Shown here: piece by piece, positions 34,592 through 43,493 of the stretch
Layout: the number at the start of each line of letters is the position of its first letter
Position numbering within the stretch: the stretch's first letter is position 1
Assembly: GCA_934317215.1 (NCBI GenBank)
Contig: CAKREH010000010.1
Coordinates: forward strand, 1-64,000
From: an uncultured Roseburia sp.
GTDB taxonomy: Bacteria; Bacillota; Clostridia; Lachnospirales; Lachnospiraceae
Direction of reading: 5' to 3'
DNA: 64,000 nucleotides
Translations under genes and position numbers: made by a program
Notes under the pieces: model-generated
The model's input: the letters and a program-made list of their open reading frames with translations, nothing else
What the model was told of the DNA's origin: nothing
Database searches by the model: none

Positions 34592-36616
34592 ATGGAAAAG
34601 AAATCATACACATACGGCAGTAAGCTGGCAGGGATGATCCTGAACCTGTTTTTTACGGTAATACTTACCATCGCTGTCTATCTTCTGGCATCACTGATCA
34701 GCAAAAATATTCTGCAGGTAACGGATATCGGTACAGATGATTTTTTTAATTCCGGATACTATACCAGATGTATGGAGCAGAAATGCAATGAGCTGATCGA
34801 TTATCTGCATCTGCTGCAAAAAGGTGACAAGCGGAGTGCGGAGGATGATAAGCGTTATCTGCAGTATACAAATGAGTTTAAGCGCGAAGATACCAATTTC
34901 TGTTACTGGTATAAACAGAATGGAGTGTGGTATACCAACCAGCCGGATTCTGTAGAGGGTCAGGTATTTGATACGCAGACGGTTCTCATGGAAGCAAAGA
35001 CCATGGGAGATTATCTGCTCTATGATATGGAGAAAAAAGAATTTGGCACCGATATCCGCGGCATGGAGAATTACTTTTTTGGCAGTTATAATAATCAGAT
35101 ATATCTGCCATTGGAAAATGTGGTACTTGTGATCGGAGTGGACACGGATCTGACCGCAAAAGATGATCTGTATGATGCTGCGGTGGAATATGTGAGACTG
35201 CATCCATGGATCAAGGTGAGCATCGTAGCTGCACTGATCAGCCTGATGGGATGGGTGTTAAGTCTTGTATATCTGACACTGGCAACCGGACACAGGGATG
35301 GAGAAGAGGGAATTCATCTTAATTTTATTGACCGGATAAAAACAGAGATCGTGACTGCTGTATTTATTGCAGCAACCAGCGAGCTGATCATGCTTTTGTC
35401 GCATGTAAATAATAAAACATGGAATGTGTCGGGACTTCTTGTCGCATCGGGAACGGTCAGCCTGCTGATCGATATGATGTTTCTGATTTTTTATCTGAGT
35501 ATGGTGCGCCGGATGAAGGCGGAAGTGATGTGGGAAAACAGTCTTGCATACTGGTTTGTAAAAGGGATGGACAAGTTCTTTGAAAAACGGACGGTAACGG
35601 TGCGTGTGATTGTTGTCTTTGCAGTCCACATGATCGTCTGCTTTGTACTCGCCATGGGAGCTTTTTATTACCACCGGGTAATCTGTCTGGTACTGCTTTT
35701 AATCTTCAGCGGCATGGAGGCATATCTCCTGCTGCGTTCTGCAGTGGAACATTATCAGGTATATGAAGGCGTGGAAAAAATTACGGAAGGTGTGCTAAGC
35801 AACAAGATCGACACGGAAGGACTGCATGGTGAGGATAAAAAACTTGCTGAAGCGATCAACAATATCGGCAGTGGTCTTTTGCATGCGGTGGATGACAGTA
35901 CGAAAAATGAGCGCATGAAAGCAGACCTGATCACGAATGTTTCACATGACATCAAAACACCGCTGACCTCGATCATTAATTATGTCAATCTGATCAAACT
36001 GGAACATATTGATAATGAGCGTGTGAACGGTTATATCCAGATTTTAGACGCCAAGTCGCAGCGGTTAAAACAGCTGACGGAAGATTTAGTCGAGACCTCG
36101 CGTATTACATCCGGAAATGTTAAACTGGATATGCAAAAGATTGACCTGGTAGAACTGATTTATCAGACGGCGGGTGAATTTAATGAAAAGTTTGAGGCGA
36201 AGGAACTTACAATCGTCACCAAACTCCCGAAAACGGAAGTGATGATCCTTGCGGATGGCAGACAGCTCTACCGTGTTATCGAAAACCTTTATAATAATGT
36301 TGCAAAATATGCGCTGGAAAAAACAAGGGTTTATGTGGATGTGCATGTACTGGAAGAAAAAGTGACATTTTCCATCAAAAATGTTTCGGAGCGTTCCCTT
36401 GCGTTGGAAAACAGCAATGCGGGAGATCTGACAGAGCGTTTTATCCGTGGAGATGTTTCAAGAACGACAGAGGGAAGCGGACTGGGACTTTCCATTGCAA
36501 AGAGCCTGACACAGCTGATGGGCGGCATCTTTTTCATCGGAGTGGATGGAGATCTGTTTAAGGCATCGATCACATTTCCGATTTATAAGGAAATAAAAGA
36601 TACAGATGCTGAATAA
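34592..36616 (+). CDS. Membrane sensor histidine kinase
   Basis: 674 residues with a complex membrane portion: a segment at about 10-33, an extracellular domain of about 170 residues, a second segment about 205-228 and probably four more between 255 and 380. A HAMP-like linker leads to the HisKA phospho-acceptor (SHDIKTPLTSIINYVNLIK, His near residue 451) and an ATPase domain with N box NLYNNVAKYA and G box GSGLGLSIAKSL. The N box deviates from the usual NLLxNAxKY, as is common in this Lachnospiraceae subgroup. Partner of the preceding response regulator; envelope-related signalling is inferred from the LCP neighbour. Confidence 0.92.
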   Translation: MEKKSYTYGSKLAGMILNLFFTVILTIAVYLLASLISKNILQVTDIGTDDFFNSGYYTRCMEQKCNELIDYLHLLQKGDKRSAEDDKRYLQYTNEFKREDTNFCYWYKQNGVWYTNQPDSVEGQVFDTQTVLMEAKTMGDYLLYDMEKKEFGTDIRGMENYFFGSYNNQIYLPLENVVLVIGVDTDLTAKDDLYDAAVEYVRLHPWIKVSIVAALISLMGWVLSLVYLTLATGHRDGEEGIHLNFIDRIKTEIVTAVFIAATSELIMLLSHVNNKTWNVSGLLVASGTVSLLIDMMFLIFYLSMVRRMKAEVMWENSLAYWFVKGMDKFFEKRTVTVRVIVVFAVHMIVCFVLAMGAFYYHRVICLVLLLIFSGMEAYLLLRSAVEHYQVYEGVEKITEGVLSNKIDTEGLHGEDKKLAEAINNIGSGLLHAVDDSTKNERMKADLITNVSHDIKTPLTSIINYVNLIKLEHIDNERVNGYIQILDAKSQRLKQLTEDLVETSRITSGNVKLDMQKIDLVELIYQTAGEFNEKFEAKELTIVTKLPKTEVMILADGRQLYRVIENLYNNVAKYALEKTRVYVDVHVLEEKVTFSIKNVSERSLALENSNAGDLTERFIRGDVSRTTEGSGLGLSIAKSLTQLMGGIFFIGVDGDLFKASITFPIYKEIKDTDAE

Positions 36617-36693
36617 TATGGGAAATCTATAGCTGTTTGCAGTAAATGGTTTTATGCGCTTTTTAATGCTTTCGATTTAACGTGTAAAAGTAC

Positions 36694-36722
36694 TTGATTT
36701 TTGTTGATGCGGTCTATATAAT
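36694..36722 (+). promoter_or_regulatory. Promoter of the aconitase-family gene
   Basis: TTGATT (36694-36699), 17-nt spacer, TATAAT (36717-36722). Confidence 0.7.
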
Positions 36723-36771
36723 TTTAAACAATGAATCTAAAAGAAAACAGGGCAAAAGAATGGAGGAAACC

Positions 36772-39075
36772 ATGAAATTATACGATAGCGGTGTATATCT
36801 TGTAAATGGAAATGAACTGGTGCCGGACGGTGCAGATGCCATCAAAGAAATCGAGGCAAAGACCGGTGCAGCGGTAAGTAAAGAGCAGGCGGCAGAAAAT
36901 ACGATTGCTTATGGTATCTTAAAAAATCATAATACATCCGGCAATATGGACAAACTTCAGATCAAGTTTGACAAGCTGACATCCCACGATATCACATTCG
37001 TTGGAATTATCCAGACAGCAAGAGCATCGGGATTAGAGAAGTTCCCGATTCCGTACGTGCTGACGAACTGCCACAACAGCCTCTGTGCAGTCGGCGGAAC
37101 GATCAACGAGGATGATCATATGTTTGGGTTAACCTGTGCAAAGAAATACGGCGGAGTTTATGTACCTCCTCATCAGGCAGTCATTCATCAGTTTGCACGA
37201 GAGATGCTTGCAGCAGGCGGCGCGATGATCCTTGGTTCTGATTCCCACACACGTTACGGAGCACTTGGCACCATGGCAGTCGGTGAGGGTGGACCGGAGC
37301 TTGTAAAACAGCTTTTAAATAAAACTTATGATATCGATATGCCGGGCGTGATCGGCGTTTATCTGACAGGTACACCGATGAAAGGTGTCGGACCGCAGGA
37401 TATTGCACTTGCCATTATCGGAGAAGTGTTTGATAAAGGTTATGTAAAGAATAAAGTCATGGAGTTTGTCGGACCAGGTGTTGCAAATTTAAGCGTTGAT
37501 TTCCGAATCGGTGTGGACGTTATGACCACAGAGACGACATGTCTTTCTTCCATCTGGAAAACAGATGACAAAGTAAAAGAGTTTTATGCGATCCACGGCA
37601 GACCACAGGATTACAAAGAGTTGAATCCGGGCAGCGTGGCATATTATGACGGAATGATCGAGATCGACCTTTCAAAGATCAAACCGATGATCGCAATGCC
37701 ATTTCATCCGAGCAACACTTACACGATCGAAGAGTTAAATGCAAACCTGATGGATATCTTAGACGACTGCGAGAAACGCGCAGAGGTAAGCTTTGACGGA
37801 GCAGTTAAGCTTGACTTAAAGAGCAAAGTAAGAGATGGAAAACTTTATGTAGACCAGGGTATCATCGCAGGCTGCGCAGGCGGTGGATTTGAGAATATCT
37901 GCGATGCTGCGGATATCTTAAAGGGCGCAAGCATCGGACCGGATGAGTTTACGTTAAGCGTATATCCGGCAAGTACACCAATTTATATGGAGTTAGTAAA
38001 GAATGGTGCAGTTGCATCCCTGATGGAGACAGGTGCGATCGTTAAGACAGCATTCTGCGGACCGTGTTTTGGCGCTGGCGATACACCGGCAAACAACGCA
38101 TTTTCCATCCGCCACTCCACCAGAAACTTCCCGAACCGTGAGGGCTCCAAGGTACAGAAGGGACAGGTTGCCTCCGTTGCGCTGATGGATGCACGTTCTA
38201 TTGCAGCAACAGCCGCAAACAAGGGATTTTTGACAGCCGCAACGGATGTGGATGTAAACTTTACCAGACCGAAGTACTTTTTCGATCAAAACATTTATGC
38301 AAACCGCGTCTTTGACAGCAAGGGCGTAGCAGATCCTTCCGTTGAGATCCAGTTTGGACCAAACATCAAAGACTGGCCGGCAATGAGCGCATTACCGGAA
38401 AATATGGTATTAAAAGTGGTATCTGAGATCCACGATCCGGTCACGACCACAGACGAGCTGATCCCGTCCGGAGAGACATCCTCCTTCCGTTCCAACCCGC
38501 TTGGACTCGCAGAGTTTGCACTTTCCAGAAAAGATCCGCAGTACGTGGGCCGGGCAAAAGAGATCCAGAAAGCACAGAAAGCCTTAGAAGCCGGAAACTG
38601 CCCGTTAGAAGCAGTGGAGGAGTTAAGACCGGTTATGGATGCGATCGATAAAGCATTTCCGGAGACAAAGTTTGAGGATAACCATTCTAATGGAGAAATC
38701 GGTTTCGGAAGTACCATCTTTGCAGTAAAACCTGGCGACGGTTCCGCGCGTGAGCAGGCTGCTTCCTGCCAGAAAGTACTTGGAGGCTGGGCAAACATTG
38801 CAAATGAGTATGCAACCAAGCGTTACCGCTCGAACCTCATCAACTGGGGTATGCTTCCGTTCATCATCCCGGAGGGCGAACTGCCGTTTAAGAATCTTGA
38901 CTACTTATACATCCCGAATATCCGTAAAGCAGTCGAGGACAAACAGTCCGAGATTACAGCGTATGTGATCAAAGATGGAAAGGCAGAAGAGTTTAAACTT
39001 GGACTTGGTGCGATGACTGATGATGAGAGAGAGATCATCTTAAAGGGCTGTCTGATCAATTATTACAGAGGGTAA
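36772..39075 (+). CDS. Aconitase-family hydratase
   Basis: ATG 36772 with GGAGG at 36762-36766 and downstream of the promoter; 767 residues. It has the aconitase superfamily layout: DSHTRYGALGTMAVGEGGPE (substrate region), a [4Fe-4S] ligand Cys in GCAGGGFENI (about 367) and a CxxC pair in CGPCFG (about 429 and 432), then a C-terminal swivel domain with GDGSAREQAA. The usual GSCTNG motif is altered to GCAGGG, so substrate handling probably differs from citrate. It resembles the E. coli YbhJ-type putative hydratases more than AcnA or LeuC. No citrate-cycle partners are nearby. Confidence 0.88.
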   Translation: MKLYDSGVYLVNGNELVPDGADAIKEIEAKTGAAVSKEQAAENTIAYGILKNHNTSGNMDKLQIKFDKLTSHDITFVGIIQTARASGLEKFPIPYVLTNCHNSLCAVGGTINEDDHMFGLTCAKKYGGVYVPPHQAVIHQFAREMLAAGGAMILGSDSHTRYGALGTMAVGEGGPELVKQLLNKTYDIDMPGVIGVYLTGTPMKGVGPQDIALAIIGEVFDKGYVKNKVMEFVGPGVANLSVDFRIGVDVMTTETTCLSSIWKTDDKVKEFYAIHGRPQDYKELNPGSVAYYDGMIEIDLSKIKPMIAMPFHPSNTYTIEELNANLMDILDDCEKRAEVSFDGAVKLDLKSKVRDGKLYVDQGIIAGCAGGGFENICDAADILKGASIGPDEFTLSVYPASTPIYMELVKNGAVASLMETGAIVKTAFCGPCFGAGDTPANNAFSIRHSTRNFPNREGSKVQKGQVASVALMDARSIAATAANKGFLTAATDVDVNFTRPKYFFDQNIYANRVFDSKGVADPSVEIQFGPNIKDWPAMSALPENMVLKVVSEIHDPVTTTDELIPSGETSSFRSNPLGLAEFALSRKDPQYVGRAKEIQKAQKALEAGNCPLEAVEELRPVMDAIDKAFPETKFEDNHSNGEIGFGSTIFAVKPGDGSAREQAASCQKVLGGWANIANEYATKRYRSNLINWGMLPFIIPEGELPFKNLDYLYIPNIRKAVEDKQSEITAYVIKDGKAEEFKLGLGAMTDDEREIILKGCLINYYRG

Positions 39076-39094
39076 AACCGCAGACTGATAGTTT

Positions 39095-39129
39095 GGGGCA
39101 TCGGCGCATGAGCACCGGTGTCCCTTTTT
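39095..39129 (+). terminator. Intrinsic terminator of the aconitase-family gene
   Basis: GGGGCATCGG pairs with CCGGTGTCCC (two G-U pairs), followed by TTTTT. Confidence 0.75.
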
Positions 39130-39169
39130 GCAAAGTCCAGTAATTAACAAAAATTTCAGCAAAATCTGA

Positions 39170-39198
39170 TTGCGTTGCCTGTCTGCGAAGGTTATAAT
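39170..39198 (+). promoter_or_regulatory. Promoter of the AI-2E-family gene
   Basis: TTGCGT (39170-39175), 17-nt spacer, TATAAT (39193-39198). Its position excludes any start codon upstream of about 39205. Confidence 0.7.
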
Positions 39199-39229
39199 GA
39201 AAATATTAGATAAGACGGAGGATGGCAAT

Positions 39230-40585
39230 TTGGACGAACATGAAAAAATAAAAAAAGCAACTCAGGAAACAGAATGGGAGTTAAAACCACAGTATGTCAT
39301 CATCGCACTGGTCGTATTTGTGACTTTCTGCTGCTGCATACTGTTTTTCTTTATGATCTACCGTTACAATGGATTCACAGACTTCTGGAAGAAGCTGTCT
39401 TTGATCTTACAGCCGATCATTATCGGTGTAGTGATCGCATATCTTTTAAATCCGATCATGAAATTTTTAGAGGGACACCTGCTTAAGTTTTTAGAGCCGC
39501 GGATGAAAAGCAAACGCAAAGCGAAAAAGACATCAAGGGGAATTGCAATTACCGGATCGCTGGTATTTTTAGTGGGAATCTGTGTGCTTTTAGTGGCGGC
39601 GATCGTTCCATCTATTTCTGCGAGTATCCAGAGTATGATCACATCGTTTCCACAGGAAGCAAAGGATCTGACGAAATGGGTAGACGAGGTGACAAACGGT
39701 GATACGGAACTTGCGTCCATGATACAGCAGGGCGTGGACAAAATAACGGATACGGTTGAGACCTTTTTTGAAGATGATATTTTTTCAAAGGTACAGACCT
39801 ATCTTACATCGATCACAAGCGGTGTGATCTATGGTGTCAAATTCGTTTTAAATGTGATCGTCGGTCTGATCATTTCAGTCTATGTGATGGCAGACCAGGA
39901 ACATTTTGCAGGACAGGCGAAAAAGATCGTATATGCGATGTTTAAACCGGTGCGGGCAAATGTTATCATTGATACTGTCCGTAAGAGCAATGAGATTTTC
40001 AGTGGATTTATCAGTGGTAAAATATTAGATTCGGCGATCATTGGTGTGCTCGCCTATATCGTGCTTGCAATCATGAAGATGCCGGATACGGTGTTAGTTG
40101 CCGTGATCATCGGTGTCACCAATGTTATACCGTTTTTCGGCCCATTTATCGGTGCGGTGCCGTCCTTTATCATTATTGTGCTGCAGAATCCGATACAGGG
40201 ATTATATTTCCTGATCTTTATCGTTGTTTTACAGCAAATCGACGGAAATATCATTGGGCCGAAGATACTTGGAAGCTCTACCGGATTATCGGCATTCTGG
40301 GTTGTGTTTGCAATTCTGGTATTTGGCGGATTATGGGGATTCCCGGGAATGCTGCTCGGTGTGCCGCTTATGGCAGTGATCTATTATGTTGCACAGAAAA
40401 CGGTATCTTATTTCTTAAAGAAGCGTGGACTTACAACAGATACACTGGCATATGTATATCTGACCAAAGTTGACAAGGAGAGTAATCAGCCTGTTTATGA
40501 TAAAAATCCGTCAAAAAAAGAGTTGAAAAAACATCATGGAAAACATGTCGGAGAATCCGTAGAAGAGAGTAAAAAAGAAGAATAA
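39230..40585 (+). CDS. AI-2E family (PerM/YdiK-type) membrane protein
   Basis: The TTG at 39230 is the only in-frame start downstream of the promoter with a ribosome binding site (GGAGG at 39217-39221), giving 451 residues. It has the family's eight-segment pattern with a long loop containing amphipathic helices (about 155-230) and the conserved VIPFFGPFIGAVP and FWVVFAILVFGGLWG blocks near the end. The C-terminal tail is hydrophilic and charged. Family members have been linked to autoinducer export or Na+(Li+)/H+ antiport; the function here cannot be decided. Confidence 0.9.
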   Translation: MDEHEKIKKATQETEWELKPQYVIIALVVFVTFCCCILFFFMIYRYNGFTDFWKKLSLILQPIIIGVVIAYLLNPIMKFLEGHLLKFLEPRMKSKRKAKKTSRGIAITGSLVFLVGICVLLVAAIVPSISASIQSMITSFPQEAKDLTKWVDEVTNGDTELASMIQQGVDKITDTVETFFEDDIFSKVQTYLTSITSGVIYGVKFVLNVIVGLIISVYVMADQEHFAGQAKKIVYAMFKPVRANVIIDTVRKSNEIFSGFISGKILDSAIIGVLAYIVLAIMKMPDTVLVAVIIGVTNVIPFFGPFIGAVPSFIIIVLQNPIQGLYFLIFIVVLQQIDGNIIGPKILGSSTGLSAFWVVFAILVFGGLWGFPGMLLGVPLMAVIYYVAQKTVSYFLKKRGLTTDTLAYVYLTKVDKESNQPVYDKNPSKKELKKHHGKHVGESVEESKKEE

Positions 40586-40596
40586 GATCAATGACA

Positions 40597-40633
40597 GAAA
40601 AGAGGGTATGGCAGACTGCAAACCCTCTTTTTT
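40597..40633 (+). terminator. Intrinsic terminator
   Basis: AAAAGAGGGT and ACCCTCTTTTTTT arms flank a 14-nt loop, ending in a T-run. Confidence 0.8.
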
Positions 40634-40668
40634 TGCCGTATCATGACATTTTTTTCTAAGATTAAATT

Positions 40669-40697
40669 TTGACATCTATATGTGCGTATGATAAACT
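40669..40697 (+). promoter_or_regulatory. Promoter of the TPR-AAA gene
   Basis: Consensus TTGACA (40669-40674), 17-nt spacer, TAAACT (40692-40697). Confidence 0.65.
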
Positions 40698-40746
40698 AAG
40701 AACAAAAGAAGCAGCAAAAGAATAGCGCGTTCTGAGGTGGCATAAT

Positions 40747-43446
40747 TTGGATAAATATGAATATAAATTAAAGCTGGATCAGATGAAATCACTGACTGCC
40801 GAACATAATTATGAAAAGGCAGCAGAGATAGCTGATACGATCAACTGGAATAAAATAAAAAATGTAAATGCACTTGTAAAAGTTGGAGAAATTTATGAGA
40901 ATACCGGTCGTCTGGAGGACAGCCGTGAAGTTTTGCTTATGGCATATGACAGATCGCCAATTGGAAGGATGATTATTTTTCGCCTGGCAAAAGTTGCAGT
41001 CAAAATGAAGAATTTTGATGAGGCAAAAGATTATTATCAGGAATTCGTGGAGATCGCACCGCATGATAATTTAAAATATGTGCTGAAATATGAGATCTGC
41101 AAAGCGCAGGGGGCAAATATAGAGACTCTGATCGGAATTTTAGAGGAGTTAAAGGAGCAGGAATATACCGAAGAATGGGCATTTGAACTTGCATGTCTGT
41201 ACCATAAAGCGGGTATGGCAGATAAGTGTGTGGAGGCATGTGATGAGCTGGTTCTGTGGTTTGGAGAAGGTCCATATGTGGAGCGTGCCTTAGAGCTGAA
41301 GATGATCTATCAGCCATTAAATAAACAGCAGGAAGAAAAGTACCGCAAATTTTGCCAGAAACGCGAAGGTGTTGTTGAAGTAAGACCGGAGGAGGAACTT
41401 GACTCAGGTGAGATTGTAAATGAAACAGTACAGATACCGGATGTGAAACTTTCACCGGAGCGGTTTAATACACAGAATCTGCAGGAAGAACTGCAAAAGA
41501 GCATGCAGCAGATCATGCAGGCAACTGAAAAAGAAACTGTTACAGACAGTATGGACAATATCAAAAAGCTTGTGGAGGAAATTCCATATCTGCAGTTTCC
41601 GAAAGAAGAACCTGTTCCATCTGGGGAAGATGAAAATACGCTGGAACATATAGAGACGGATCATGAGATTGATGACTCGTTAAAGATCAATTTTAAGGAG
41701 CTGCTTGCGGAAGAACATGATGGACAGATTGGGATGTATATGCCGGAAAAAACGGCGTTAGAGCATCAGATCACAGGTCAGATGAGCATTGAAGAAGTGC
41801 TTGCCGAGTGGGAAAAGACAAGATATGCTGCTGAAGTTGCATTAGAAGATGCAAAACAGCGCAGACTTGAATCTGCGAAGGCACGTGCCTTACAGGAAGC
41901 AGAAGAGATCATGGGACGCCTTGCAGATATTATTCCAAAACTTGATGCAGGCATTGCTCCCAAAGATATACTGCAGGATCAGTACCTGGAAGGCAAGCCG
42001 CTGGAAAATGACAGGGCGGCAGCTATGGTTGCAAACATGAACCAGATCTTACAGGAAGAGATTGACCGGATTTCGACAGAGACGGCGGATATCGATAAAC
42101 AGCTTGCAGAGGCAGCCGGAACAGCAGCACCTGCAACAGAAGTGGAGCCGGCAGCTTCAATGAGAGAGACCTCTGAGTCAGGAGTAAATGCAGCGGAGTT
42201 TGCAGAAGAAGTATCCGGAATGCTTCAGGGAACCGAAGATGTGGAAAGTGCAGATTTCTCTGCTGAAAATACGGTAGAGGAAGTCTCGGCTGTCCGTGCA
42301 GAGAAGATGCCGGCAGAGGATGATTCAGATATCCGTGCAGAGAAGATGCCGACGGGGAATGATTCAGATATCCGTGCAGAGAAGATGCCGACGGGGGATG
42401 ATTCAGATATCCGTGCAGAGAAAACATCCGAAGAAGATGATTACGACATAGTTACTGCAGACACGATAGATCTTGGTAAAGTGGTAACGGAGCAGGCGTT
42501 GACCGAAGCGGCAGGACATATTACTGCTACGGAAAGCATTGCGGAAGATATCACACAGAAAGAACTGGCTGACAACACGGCAGTTGAAGTAACGAAAGAG
42601 GTTCTTAAGAAAGAGGATCGGGTGGAGAGAATCCTTCCTGAGATCACAGAGCCTGAGGATGAAACAGGGTTTGAGGCAATTACATCACTGAGTGAAGAGC
42701 TGCGGGGGATATTTACCTATTTCATTTCGATCAAGGGAATGGAAGAACAGCTTTGTCAGGCACTTACGGGTGCGGCAAGGCATCTGATGACAGGAAAGGA
42801 TGCTTCTATCGGGAATATGGTCATCCAGGGTGGCAGTGGAAGTGGAAAAACAGTCCTTGCGACGGCAATGGTAAAGGCACTTCAGAAAGAAACAGGGAAA
42901 CCGAAAGGAAAGGTCGGAAAGATCACAGCTTCCACACTGAATAAAAAGGATGTTGCATCTCTGCTAAAGAAGATTTCCGGGGGATGTCTGATCATAGAGA
43001 AAGCCGGAGATATTTCCAAAGAAACAGCAGTCCGGCTGTCACTTCTTCTGAAAAGTGATACAAGCGGATTATTTGTCATTATGGAAGACACATACCGTGG
43101 AATCGAGAAGGCACTCGGCAGGGATGAAGGATTGGCTTCCCGTTTTTCGGAGAAGATCAATATCCCGATATTTACCAGTGATGAGCTTGTTTCATTTGCA
43201 AAAGCATATGCAAACGAACTCGGGTATGCGATAGATGAGATGGGTATCCTGGCACTTTACAACAGTATCAGCAATATACAGAAATACGACAGGGCAACAA
43301 CACTCACAGAGGTAAAGGAAATTGTGGACGATGCGATCCGTAAATCTGAAAAGGGTGGTTTACGGAAAGCATTTAGTATCATTACGTCCAGAAGATATGA
43401 TGATGAAGATTATGTGATTCTTCGCGAAAAGGATTTTGGAATCTAA
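40747..43446 (+). CDS. TPR protein with C-terminal degenerate CbbX/SpoVK-like AAA domain
   Basis: TTG start with GAGGTGG 7 nt upstream; 899 residues, cytoplasmic. Residues about 15-210 are TPR-like helical repeats. About 215-650 is acidic and low in complexity, with coiled-coil stretches and four 13-residue repeats of IRAEKMPTGDDSD type (about 516-567). The C-terminal third is AAA-like: Walker A GGSGSGKT (about 695-702) is intact. Walker B reads CLIIEKAG where AAA proteins have hhhhDE, so the Mg-coordinating Asp is missing. A sensor-like FVIMEDTYRGIEKAL and a helical lid follow. A scaffold or ATP-binding regulatory role is more likely than an active motor. No known name. Confidence 0.8.
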   Translation: MDKYEYKLKLDQMKSLTAEHNYEKAAEIADTINWNKIKNVNALVKVGEIYENTGRLEDSREVLLMAYDRSPIGRMIIFRLAKVAVKMKNFDEAKDYYQEFVEIAPHDNLKYVLKYEICKAQGANIETLIGILEELKEQEYTEEWAFELACLYHKAGMADKCVEACDELVLWFGEGPYVERALELKMIYQPLNKQQEEKYRKFCQKREGVVEVRPEEELDSGEIVNETVQIPDVKLSPERFNTQNLQEELQKSMQQIMQATEKETVTDSMDNIKKLVEEIPYLQFPKEEPVPSGEDENTLEHIETDHEIDDSLKINFKELLAEEHDGQIGMYMPEKTALEHQITGQMSIEEVLAEWEKTRYAAEVALEDAKQRRLESAKARALQEAEEIMGRLADIIPKLDAGIAPKDILQDQYLEGKPLENDRAAAMVANMNQILQEEIDRISTETADIDKQLAEAAGTAAPATEVEPAASMRETSESGVNAAEFAEEVSGMLQGTEDVESADFSAENTVEEVSAVRAEKMPAEDDSDIRAEKMPTGNDSDIRAEKMPTGDDSDIRAEKTSEEDDYDIVTADTIDLGKVVTEQALTEAAGHITATESIAEDITQKELADNTAVEVTKEVLKKEDRVERILPEITEPEDETGFEAITSLSEELRGIFTYFISIKGMEEQLCQALTGAARHLMTGKDASIGNMVIQGGSGSGKTVLATAMVKALQKETGKPKGKVGKITASTLNKKDVASLLKKISGGCLIIEKAGDISKETAVRLSLLLKSDTSGLFVIMEDTYRGIEKALGRDEGLASRFSEKINIPIFTSDELVSFAKAYANELGYAIDEMGILALYNSISNIQKYDRATTLTEVKEIVDDAIRKSEKGGLRKAFSIITSRRYDDEDYVILREKDFGI
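42292..42447 (+). repeat. Four in-frame 39-bp tandem repeats
   Basis: Units begin at 42292, 42331, 42370 and 42409. The middle two are nearly identical and the last has diverged. They encode acidic 13-residue units within the linker of the TPR-AAA protein; the unit number could vary between strains. Confidence 0.85.
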
Positions 43447-43463
43447 AATATACAGGCTATAAT
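43435..43463 (+). promoter_or_regulatory. Possible glgB promoter
   Basis: A perfect TATAAT (43458-43463) lies 31 bp before the glgB ATG, with only a weak -35 (TTTGGA at 43435, inside the end of the previous gene). Confidence 0.45.
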
Positions 43464-43493
43464 CAAGACATAAAAATAAAGGGGTGTAAGGGT

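Noticed and set aside
42292..42447. CRISPR-like regularly spaced repeat
   Set aside because: The units are contiguous 39-bp multiples of three inside a gene without spacers; they are coding tandem repeats.
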